64,000 nt of DNA from an uncultured Sulfurovum sp. (GTDB lineage Bacteria; Campylobacterota; Campylobacteria; Campylobacterales; Sulfurovaceae): the NCBI GenBank assembly GCA_913055205.1, contig CAJXJN010000002.1, positions 1 through 64,000 of the forward strand, given 5' to 3'. Made by a program: the position numbers and the translations under genes. Positions 52,467 through 59,372 of this stretch are shown here, piece by piece; the stretch's first letter is position 1, and each line of letters opens with the position of its first letter. Below the pieces are notes generated by a model. That model was not told the origin of the DNA. It saw only the letters and a program-made list of their open reading frames with translations, and made no database searches.

Positions 52467-53799
52467 TATCTCCATCTTTGGAACAAGCTCTGATGCAGGC
52501 AAATCCACCCTTACCTTTGTCATAGCGAAGATACTGCAAGACTTAGGCTACACTGTTGCACCTTTCAAAGCCCAAAATGTATCAAACAATGCACAAGTAG
52601 CCGATGATGGGTCAGAAATAGCTGTAGCCCAGCACTTTCAGGCAGAGGTGCTTGGTGTATCCACCTCTTACCACAACAACCCCGTTTTGTTAAAATCCGG
52701 ACGTAAGAGTTCTGCTTCACTCATAATCAACGGTAAAGTGGCAGCAGATAAAGATATACGGGAGTATTACCGTGACCTGGACAGCCTGAAACCTGCGGTC
52801 AAGTCTGCCTTTGCCTACCTGGACAGCAGATATGACTGTGTCGTAGCAGAGGGAGCCGGAAGTCCTGTCGAGTTGAACCTTATGGACAAAGACCTCTCCA
52901 ACATTTACATTGCAACAGAGTTCAACACCAAGATCATCCTCGTAGCAGACATAGAAAAGGGTGGTGTTTTCGCCTCTGTTTATGGCGTGTACCACCTCCT
53001 GCCAAAACCGTTACGGGACAATGTCATCGGTGTCATCATCAACAAATTCAGAGGAGACTTGAGCCTCTTTGACAAAGGGATAGAGATCCTGGAAAAAAAG
53101 TTTGGCATACCTGTACTTGCCGTCCTGCCCTACAAGCCTTTCAACCTTGGTTTTGAAGACTCACAAAGTCTCATGAACTACCAACAGAACAAGCACGACA
53201 CCAAAAAACACATAGCCGTCATAGCCTACCCTACTATGAGCAACTACAACGACTTGGAGCCTCTTATAGCGGATGAGAACATCTCTCTTGAATTCATTAG
53301 GTCCAATGCTGATCTGGACAAATATGACCAGATCATACTTCCCGGCTCCAAGCTGGTCATGCAGGATCTGGAATGGCTTAAAGCGTGTGGTTTATTTGTA
53401 CAACTGCAAAAGACCAAAACCCATATCTTGGGGATCTGCGGCGGCTATGAGATGATGTTCAAAGAGCTCAGAGACAATAAGGCTGTAGAGAGTCCGGAGC
53501 CTCAAACCATAGAGGGTTTAGGCTTTATAGATGATGTCATCCTTTTTCAAAAAGAAAAAGTTCTCAGGCGTGGGGAGTATGAGATATTCGGACAAAAGGT
53601 AAACGGTTTTGAGATACACCACGGTATCTCTGAAAAATACCCTCTCTTTTATGAGAAAGAGACTATAAAAGGTACATTTGTCCATGGACTCTTTGATGAT
53701 GAGAAATTTAAAAAATATAAGCAAAAAACCATAGATGATTTTGTAGAAAGTATGAAAAAGAGATTGGATATAGAGAGGATACTCAAGCATGTACTTTGA
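52459..53799 (+). CDS. cobQ: Cobyric acid synthase
   Basis: A 446-residue glutamine-dependent amidase (EC 6.3.5.10) that amidates adenosylcobyrinic acid a,c-diamide. The N-terminal P-loop is SIFGTSSDAGKSTLTFVIAK, and the C-terminal class I glutaminase domain has its Cys in HILGICGGYEMMF and a His in FEIHHG. Its presence suggests that precursors earlier than cobinamide can be used. It overlaps the previous gene by 8 bases and cbiB by 11. Confidence 0.95.
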   Translation: MHNISIFGTSSDAGKSTLTFVIAKILQDLGYTVAPFKAQNVSNNAQVADDGSEIAVAQHFQAEVLGVSTSYHNNPVLLKSGRKSSASLIINGKVAADKDIREYYRDLDSLKPAVKSAFAYLDSRYDCVVAEGAGSPVELNLMDKDLSNIYIATEFNTKIILVADIEKGGVFASVYGVYHLLPKPLRDNVIGVIINKFRGDLSLFDKGIEILEKKFGIPVLAVLPYKPFNLGFEDSQSLMNYQQNKHDTKKHIAVIAYPTMSNYNDLEPLIADENISLEFIRSNADLDKYDQIILPGSKLVMQDLEWLKACGLFVQLQKTKTHILGICGGYEMMFKELRDNKAVESPEPQTIEGLGFIDDVILFQKEKVLRRGEYEIFGQKVNGFEIHHGISEKYPLFYEKETIKGTFVHGLFDDEKFKKYKQKTIDDFVESMKKRLDIERILKHVL

Positions 53800-54676
53800 A
53801 ATAACTTTCATCGCCTACATCATCGACAGATGCTTTGGAGAATTTGGCTTCATGAGACACCCTGTAGTGTTGATGGGGGATTATATTAAGTGGTTTGAGG
53901 GGAGATATTATCGTAATACAGTTTTGAGAGGGGCATTGCTTACATTCTCTCTTGTCTCTATCGTATTCATAATTTCGTATGGTGTTCAATATTTATTGTC
54001 GGGGTGGGGGCACTCCGACCTACAGGTTATTATTTTGGGAATCATTGCGTCAACGACCATCGCCTCAAAAATGCTCTATGATAGCGTAAAAGAGATCATC
54101 ATCCACCCCCAGAACATCAAATACCTGGTAAGCAGGGATACGAATGAGCTAAGCCAAAGCGATATCAACAAGGCTGCCATAGAGACTTATGCAGAAAATC
54201 TTAGCGATGGAGTGATAGCCCCTCTCTTTTACCTGGTACTTTTTGGACCCGGTGGTGCTTTTGTCTACAAAGCCATCAATACCCTGGACTCCATGGTAGG
54301 CTACAGAAACAGGAAGTATGAGAAGTTTGGAAAATTTTCTGCAAAGTTGGATGATACAGCAAACTACATCCCCTCACGTATCACTGCCCTGCTCATAGCC
54401 GTGCTAAGGGGAAGCAAAAAGGCTCTATTCCATTTTTACAGTTATGGGAAAAAACATGAAAGTCCCAATGCAGGACATCCCATCTCTGCTATGGCACTGG
54501 CACTTGGCATCAAACTGGGCGGAGACACTTCCTACTTTGGAAAAATGAAGTCCAAACCCTGTTTTGGGGCAGGCAACGGGAAGATCGGAACAGAAGATAT
54601 TGAAAATGCTTTATCCTTACAGCTTAGGTTGGATATATTTATCTTTATATTATTAGGACTGGGAGTCATACTGTGA
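53789..54676 (+). CDS. cbiB: Adenosylcobinamide-phosphate synthase
   Basis: A 295-residue integral membrane enzyme (CbiB/CobD family) that joins cobyric acid with the aminopropanol or ethanolamine phosphate linker. Conserved signatures are FMRHPVVLMGDYIKWFE near the N-terminus, TYAENLSDGVIAPLFYLVLFG and SPNAGHPISAMALALGIKLGG. A REP palindrome (53998-54023) is embedded in frame and encodes LSGWGHSDLQ in a loop between the first two hydrophobic stretches. The frame is intact, so the protein is probably functional. It overlaps cobS by 4 bases. Confidence 0.94.
   Translation: MYFEITFIAYIIDRCFGEFGFMRHPVVLMGDYIKWFEGRYYRNTVLRGALLTFSLVSIVFIISYGVQYLLSGWGHSDLQVIILGIIASTTIASKMLYDSVKEIIIHPQNIKYLVSRDTNELSQSDINKAAIETYAENLSDGVIAPLFYLVLFGPGGAFVYKAINTLDSMVGYRNRKYEKFGKFSAKLDDTANYIPSRITALLIAVLRGSKKALFHFYSYGKKHESPNAGHPISAMALALGIKLGGDTSYFGKMKSKPCFGAGNGKIGTEDIENALSLQLRLDIFIFILLGLGVIL
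53998..54023 (-). repeat. REP element 10, inside the cbiB coding region
   Basis: Minus strand: GTAG then GTCGGAGT-GCCCCC-ACCCCGAC. The only REP seen inside a protein-coding frame in this window; it lies in a loop-coding part of cbiB. Confidence 0.85.
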
Positions 54677-55419
54677 AATCACTCTATTTGGGTTTAAAAT
54701 TTGCATTTTCCTACTTTAGTATCATCCCCGTAAAGTTCAATGAACATGATGACTTAAGTTCCAAAGATGTACTGGGCTCAATGCTTCTCTTCCTCCCCCT
54801 TGTGGGATTTGTTCTGGGTACACTCACTGTTGGACTCTTTCACCTGTTGGAACCTCTCTCCTGGTATGGAGCACTGTTCTCTGCAGTGGTCTATATGATG
54901 CTCTATGGTTTTTTGCATACCGAGGCTGTCATGGATGTGGCAGATGCCATCTATGCCTCACACTCCGGCAAAGATGCTTATGATATCATCAAAGAGCCTA
55001 CTGTAGGTGCCATGGGTATATTGTGGACTGTAGGATCTGTACTTTTAAAGATCTCCGGCATTACTTTTTTACTGATGCATCATCTTTTTGCCCCATTCAT
55101 TGCTATACTCATAGTCAGTCGTTTAGGACTTTTGATACTTTTTTATACACAAACATTCAGATCGACATTTGCAACACAACTCAAAGCATCACTTACCAGA
55201 AACTATCTCTTGAGTGCATTGATACTTTTTAGCATAATCGGGCTTTTTCTTGCAGGGGTATATTTTTTCACCATTCTACTTGCAGGACTGCTGTCTACCT
55301 ATCTCATCGCTACATTCATTAAATCCAAAATAGGTTTCATGAATGGTGATGTCCTAGGTGCAACTCTGGAGAACGTTGAGATTCTCCTCGTTATGATGGT
55401 GGCTTTACTGTGGCTATAA
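54673..55419 (+). CDS. cobS: Adenosylcobinamide-GDP ribazoletransferase
   Basis: A 248-residue membrane enzyme (EC 2.7.8.26) performing the final joining of GDP-cobinamide with alpha-ribazole (phosphate). It starts with GTG (MKSLYLGLKFAFSYFSIIP). Signatures are SKDVLGSMLLFLPLVGFVLG, the HTEAVMDVADAIYASHSGKDAYDIIKEPTVGAMGI metal-binding region with acidic residues, and GFMNGDVLGATLENVEILL near the C-terminus. It is in the membrane together with CbiB. It overlaps both neighbours. Confidence 0.95.
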   Translation: MKSLYLGLKFAFSYFSIIPVKFNEHDDLSSKDVLGSMLLFLPLVGFVLGTLTVGLFHLLEPLSWYGALFSAVVYMMLYGFLHTEAVMDVADAIYASHSGKDAYDIIKEPTVGAMGILWTVGSVLLKISGITFLLMHHLFAPFIAILIVSRLGLLILFYTQTFRSTFATQLKASLTRNYLLSALILFSIIGLFLAGVYFFTILLAGLLSTYLIATFIKSKIGFMNGDVLGATLENVEILLVMMVALLWL

Positions 55420-55919
55420 CACTGCTCAGGCATGCTGCTTTGCCCAAAGAACAACAAGGGTGTTACCTTGGCTGGAGTGATATCGGCATAGATGAGGATC
55501 TCTTTGATGAAAAGAAGGCAGCCCGACTGAGAACAAACTCTTTTGCTCTTGTATTTTCTTCAGATCTGAAGCGATGCAGACAGACACTTGAAAAATTAGA
55601 AAAAGATTTTACTATAGACAGTCGTCTGCGTGAAGTCAGGTTCAAGGCCCATATAGAAGGAAAACGATTTAACGATATTGAAAAACTGGAAAGTTACGAT
55701 ACCAAACACCTGGAGTCTCAAAGTAGTTGGCATAGCTATATCTGCCAAGAATCGGAAGAGGCATTCCGTTTACGATTGGAGGAGTTTCTCGCTTCACTTC
55801 CGGCAGACAAAGAGATACTCATCTGCTCACATGCAGGAAGTATCAGGATGATGATGGAAATACTGCAGCAACCTAACGTGACATTGGACTATTTGGAGTA
55901 CAGAACATACACGTTATAA
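55410..55919 (+). CDS. cobC: Histidine phosphatase family protein, CobC-like (alpha-ribazole phosphatase)
   Basis: A 169-residue phosphatase starting with GTG (MAITLLRHAALPKEQQGCYLG). The phosphohistidine motif is LLRHA (where most have RHG). The second His is in ICSHAGSIRMM, and FSSDLKRCRQT and REVRFKAHIEGK follow the CobC/phosphoglycerate mutase pattern. It should dephosphorylate alpha-ribazole phosphate or the cobamide phosphate. It is last in the operon and is followed by a terminator. Confidence 0.88.
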   Translation: MAITLLRHAALPKEQQGCYLGWSDIGIDEDLFDEKKAARLRTNSFALVFSSDLKRCRQTLEKLEKDFTIDSRLREVRFKAHIEGKRFNDIEKLESYDTKHLESQSSWHSYICQESEEAFRLRLEEFLASLPADKEILICSHAGSIRMMMEILQQPNVTLDYLEYRTYTL

Positions 55920-55940
55920 CTCACCTTATGAGTATCAGGA

Positions 55941-55964
55941 GCAGGTCTATGATCTGCATTTTTT
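55941..55964 (+). terminator. Terminator after the cobamide operon
   Basis: GCAGGTC and GATCTGC pair over 7 bases (one G-U) around TAT, followed by ATTTTTTGC. It follows the last gene of the 12-gene operon by 21 bases. Confidence 0.65.
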
Positions 55965-56031
55965 GCTTATCGCTGTTGAGATGATCTTGATCGTTCTTTG
56001 AATCTCCGGGTTCCGGGCGGACAATACGATT

Positions 56032-56526
56032 CTAATCATGATAATCTATCATACCATAGTCATCAGTATCATAACGGTCCCGGTATCTGTCTCTTTCTCT
56101 CACATAATCACGGATATCACCCTCGACATAAACAGGTGTCCCCACACTTGCCCAACGGTACATCTTTTGTGCAAAGCCGTTCTTCAGCCGGATACAGCCA
56201 TGTGAAGCAGGCCTGTCCGGCACATATCCCAAATGCATGGCAATGCCGCTGTTGGTCAGTCTCATCATATAATTCATCTTTGCGCCGCCGTTGGGTTTGG
56301 GCCAGAGATTGGACTTGTGATAACGTTTCTTCTGAATGATACTGAATTCACCGTTGGGTGTCTCTCTGCCGAACTTACCCGAAGAGATACGCCCCTCAAA
56401 AACGATATACCCGTCTTCTATCGCATACGCTCTCTGCTCCGAAAGATCCACCACGACCTCTTTATAGGCAAAAAGTGTTGACGATGTCATCAATATCATA
56501 AAGATCATGATTAAAGTTCTTGTCAT
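56032..56526 (-). CDS. Periplasmic L,D-transpeptidase (YkuD family)
   Basis: A 164-residue exported protein (signal peptide MTRTLIMIFMILMTSSTLFA) with a YkuD domain. The catalytic motif is HLGYVPDRPASHGCIRL with the nucleophilic Cys. It also shows VVDLSEQRAYAIEDG and GRETPNGEFSI, standard for this family. It may crosslink peptidoglycan or link proteins to it. The tail is rich in Tyr, Arg and Asp (RERDRYRDRYDTDDYG). It is apparently monocistronic. Confidence 0.92.
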   Translation of the reverse strand: MTRTLIMIFMILMTSSTLFAYKEVVVDLSEQRAYAIEDGYIVFEGRISSGKFGRETPNGEFSIIQKKRYHKSNLWPKPNGGAKMNYMMRLTNSGIAMHLGYVPDRPASHGCIRLKNGFAQKMYRWASVGTPVYVEGDIRDYVRERDRYRDRYDTDDYGMIDYHD

Positions 56527-56578
56527 TTCATTCTCTTTTTTACAGGATTATAATATTCTATTGTGAAATATTCGTGAA

Positions 56579-56602
56579 CCTCCCGCAGGGGTGCTCCCCT
56601 AC
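56579..56602 (-). repeat. REP-like element (short)
   Basis: Minus strand: GTAG then GGGAGCAC-CCC-TGCGGGAGG. A shorter and less perfect palindrome than the others, located between the WecA-like gene and the L,D-transpeptidase gene. Confidence 0.65.
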
Positions 56603-56636
56603 AATAACAATGCGGATCCCGCAACGATCATGCGGA

Positions 56637-57647
56637 TCAACACTTCCTTTTCTGTCTTTTGATCATTGCCCCGAGAAAGAGATAGAAAAGTACAACATTG
56701 AGCAAAAAGAGGATCAGGAGTAAACCCTCATCTATATTTTTATCCAGTTGCAATCCGGTTAAAGAGTAGATCATTTGTACTAGGCCAAAAAAAAGTACCG
56801 TTTTTCGTGTATCTTCTGCAAAAAAATGTCTAAGAATGTGGTGTATGTGGCATCTGTCCGGAGAAAACATTGAGCGTCCATTCAACTTGCGGCGTGTCAT
56901 TACGACCAGTGTATCCAGTATAGGGATCGCTGCTATAAAGAGAATACTGACCGTAGGAAGATATGCCAAAGACTTGATCGCCAGCATAGAGATCACAAAC
57001 CCCAGTGTTAAAGAACCGCTGTCTCCCATAAAGATCGAAGCAGGATGCCAGTTAAACATAAGAAATGCCAAAAGTGCTGAAATGAATACCGCAGATATCA
57101 CCATAATGAAAAGATCATCATGGAGATAACCTACTCCAAAAAAAATGCTCAGTATCACGATACTGATCGTCGCGGCAAGTCCATCGAGTCCATCTATCAG
57201 ATTGAGTGCATTGGTAAATCCAACCACTGCAAAGATCGTAAAAGGCAGTGCGAACCATCCCAAAGAGAGTTCAAAACCAAAAAAGGTCCCCAGATCACGG
57301 ATGATGATATGATCAAAGGAAAGGAATACGGTACTAAGAATGATCACAAAAAACTTGGCATTGGGAGAAGCATCATGATGGTCATCCAGTACACCGACTA
57401 TAAAGACCAAAAGGATTGCTGTACAGGTCCATGCATAAGAGAGTATAAGATCAAAATGAAAAAAAGGAACAGTAAAAGCAATGGCAAGGTAAAATCCTAT
57501 ACCTGCTCCTCTTGCCGTATGTTCCGTATGGGAACTCCTGCCATTGGGAATGTCGATCAGCCCCCATTGTGATGCATTGTTTCGAATCATATTGATCAGT
57601 AGCAATGAGAGCAAAAAGATCATACTGCATTCTAAGAACAATTGCAT
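56637..57647 (-). CDS. WecA/MraY-like undecaprenyl-phosphate sugar-phosphate transferase
   Basis: Start taken at MQLFLECSMIFLLSLLLINMI (ATG 57647, after AGGATAGAGATTGAC); a TTG 7 codons earlier, overlapping the upstream stop, is possible. About 336 residues with some ten helices. Catalytic signatures are FIVGVLDDHHDASPNAK, the NALNLIDGLDGLAATIS motif, IFMGDSGSLTLGF and the basic loop RRKLNGRSMFSPDRCHIHHILRH. It loads the first sugar phosphate on the lipid carrier for polysaccharide synthesis. It overlaps the area of the Wza-like gene and belongs to the export cluster. Confidence 0.92.
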   Translation of the reverse strand: MQLFLECSMIFLLSLLLINMIRNNASQWGLIDIPNGRSSHTEHTARGAGIGFYLAIAFTVPFFHFDLILSYAWTCTAILLVFIVGVLDDHHDASPNAKFFVIILSTVFLSFDHIIIRDLGTFFGFELSLGWFALPFTIFAVVGFTNALNLIDGLDGLAATISIVILSIFFGVGYLHDDLFIMVISAVFISALLAFLMFNWHPASIFMGDSGSLTLGFVISMLAIKSLAYLPTVSILFIAAIPILDTLVVMTRRKLNGRSMFSPDRCHIHHILRHFFAEDTRKTVLFFGLVQMIYSLTGLQLDKNIDEGLLLILFLLNVVLFYLFLGAMIKRQKRKC

Positions 57648-57664
57648 GTCAATCTCTATCCTGA

Positions 57665-58396
57665 TCAATCTGTCAGATACTTGACTGACGCATACGTTCC
57701 TATCAGCTTTGAAATCGGATCCAATACAGACATGACGTCATTTGATGCTACTTTAAACGTTTTCCATTTATTTGGCTGAACATAAATAATATCATTAGGC
57801 TTGATCACCATATTTGAAAGACTCATACTGTTAAAACTCGTCATATCCACTTTTCTCATCGTCATTTGATTTTGTGCATTATGACTGATCACAATAATAT
57901 TGTTACGAACAGCAGAGTTGGTAAAATCCCCTGCAAAAGCAACTGCTTCGATGATCGTCAACTTCTCTTTGTCCAGCTTCACTACACCCGGTTTTTTCAC
58001 TTCACCCAATACATAGATACGTTTGTTGATTACTTCAAGGTTTAGTGTAGGGTCTGTCAAATACATTTTGTATTTTCGTTCAAGAAGTTTTGCTGCTTGT
58101 GTTTGAGTGAGACCTGACAGTTTTACTCTATGGATCAATGGTAAAGAGATATACCCTCTGCTGTCTACCAAAATTCCTTTTTCTGTCATGCTTGTAGGTG
58201 CCAATTCCGGATACTTATAGACATTGATCGCCAACCTGTCATGTGGAAGGATCTTATACTCGATCTTCTGATGTGGAACCGCTTTCTCTACTGCAGGTTC
58301 CTCTTGTGTTTGAAACAACTGATAGTCTGATTTACTGGCACATCCGCTTAAGAGGAATAATACCCCTGTCCATAGCATTATTTTCGTTCTTAACAT
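57665..58396 (-). CDS. Polysaccharide export outer-membrane lipoprotein (Wza/GfcE-like)
   Basis: A 243-residue lipoprotein (signal MLRTKIMLWTGVLFLLSGC with the lipid Cys at 19) with a Poly_export domain (KILPHDRLAINVYKYPELAPT, KGILVDSRGYISLPLIHRVKLSGLTQ) and an SLBB domain (IYVLGEVKKPGVVKL). It forms the outer-membrane part of the polysaccharide channel and works with the Wzc-like kinase at 59369. It is 17 bases before the WecA-like start. Confidence 0.92.
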   Translation of the reverse strand: MLRTKIMLWTGVLFLLSGCASKSDYQLFQTQEEPAVEKAVPHQKIEYKILPHDRLAINVYKYPELAPTSMTEKGILVDSRGYISLPLIHRVKLSGLTQTQAAKLLERKYKMYLTDPTLNLEVINKRIYVLGEVKKPGVVKLDKEKLTIIEAVAFAGDFTNSAVRNNIIVISHNAQNQMTMRKVDMTSFNSMSLSNMVIKPNDIIYVQPNKWKTFKVASNDVMSVLDPISKLIGTYASVKYLTD

Positions 58397-58512
58397 TTCA
58401 TCTCCCTTGTCCCTGATTTGTTCTTTATATTATATCCCATCTTTATTAAAACACCCGGATAGATGTCTCATTGAATTTGATATTTCGGGTTCCATAATTG
58501 ACATTCCGATTT

Positions 58513-58540
58513 CCGGGTGGACACAAGGGTCCACCCCTAC
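58513..58540 (-). repeat. REP element 11
   Basis: Minus strand: GTAG then GGGTGGAC-CCTTGT-GTCCACCC. The flanks GATTTCCGGGTGG and CTACGG are shared with REP 7. Confidence 0.85.
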
Positions 58541-58568
58541 GGGAAGGTTTTACATTGTTTGTTTGATT

Positions 58569-58596
58569 GTAGGGGAGCACCCCCGTGTGCTCCCGC
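58569..58596 (+). repeat. REP element 12
   Basis: GTAG then GGGAGCAC-CCCCGT-GTGCTCCC. Inverted with respect to REP 11. Confidence 0.85.
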
Positions 58597-58640
58597 GGGT
58601 TTCATATTAAAATATGGGACCCACATTATTATTGCAGGTT

Positions 58641-59372
58641 TCACATATCATTCAGAATTTTGTTGTGTTTGAATATCCCGCTGTAAGCCTCTGAACAAAA
58701 GATTTCAGAAAGTGTATCCAGATGCCTCTTATGGTGCACATCAGAGCCTAAAAAGTCGATCATCCCCTCTTTGCTCAAAAGATCGGCATGGATCTTTGCC
58801 CCTTTCCCGTAATACCCTCCAAATGAGTTCAGATTCACCTGGAACAGCACACCCAGGTCTTTAAAGCGTTTGAACTCTTTTACCGGATCTTTAATGTAAC
58901 GATACCGTTCCGGATGTGCCATAAGCGGTGTATAACCTGCAGCTGAGATCTCAAAGATCATCTCTTCAAGCTGTATAGGTTTGGAGATATAGGAGGTCTC
59001 AAACAGAAGATACCCTCCCTTAGCGCTCAAGATCTCCCCCTTATGGAGAAGATCATAAAAACCGTCATCCAGATAATACTCGGCCGCAGCCTCTATCTCT
59101 ATGGCAAGACCTTCTTCTTTTGAAGCTTTACGCAAAGCCTGCAAGCCATCCCTGATAATCACCGGAGTGTTACGATACGCATCTGCCATGATATGCGGTG
59201 TAGTGATCACCTTCTCATAGCCCAAGTCCTCCATCCCTTTGAGAAGCATCAGACTCTCCTCCATACTTTTGGAGCCGTCATCGATCCCCGGTATCAGATG
59301 AGAATGCAGATCGACCTTCAGCAGAGGTCCTCTTTTCTCCTTTTTTCTCTTTTTAAAAAGAGAAAAAATCAT
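58641..59372 (-). CDS. CpsB/CapC-like protein-tyrosine phosphatase (PHP domain)
   Basis: A 243-residue PHP-type metallophosphatase that removes phosphate from tyrosine kinases of polysaccharide export. Metal-binding signatures are VDLHSHLIPGIDDGSKSMEESL, VITTPHIMAD, LMAHPERYRYIK and FLGSDVHHKRHLD. Its start overlaps the stop of the Wzc-like gene (59369) by 4 bases, the classical kinase-phosphatase pairing. Its probable substrate is the Tyr-rich tail of that kinase. Confidence 0.93.
   Translation of the reverse strand: MIFSLFKKRKKEKRGPLLKVDLHSHLIPGIDDGSKSMEESLMLLKGMEDLGYEKVITTPHIMADAYRNTPVIIRDGLQALRKASKEEGLAIEIEAAAEYYLDDGFYDLLHKGEILSAKGGYLLFETSYISKPIQLEEMIFEISAAGYTPLMAHPERYRYIKDPVKEFKRFKDLGVLFQVNLNSFGGYYGKGAKIHADLLSKEGMIDFLGSDVHHKRHLDTLSEIFCSEAYSGIFKHNKILNDM

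Larger units (their letters stand above)
58397..58640. other. Intergenic region with an inverted REP pair
   Basis: Holds REP 11 and REP 12 in opposite orientation. The palindromic stretch TTTCATATTAAAATATG near 58600 also occurs, inverted, near 42603 between REP 6 and REP 7. No gene. Confidence 0.6.
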
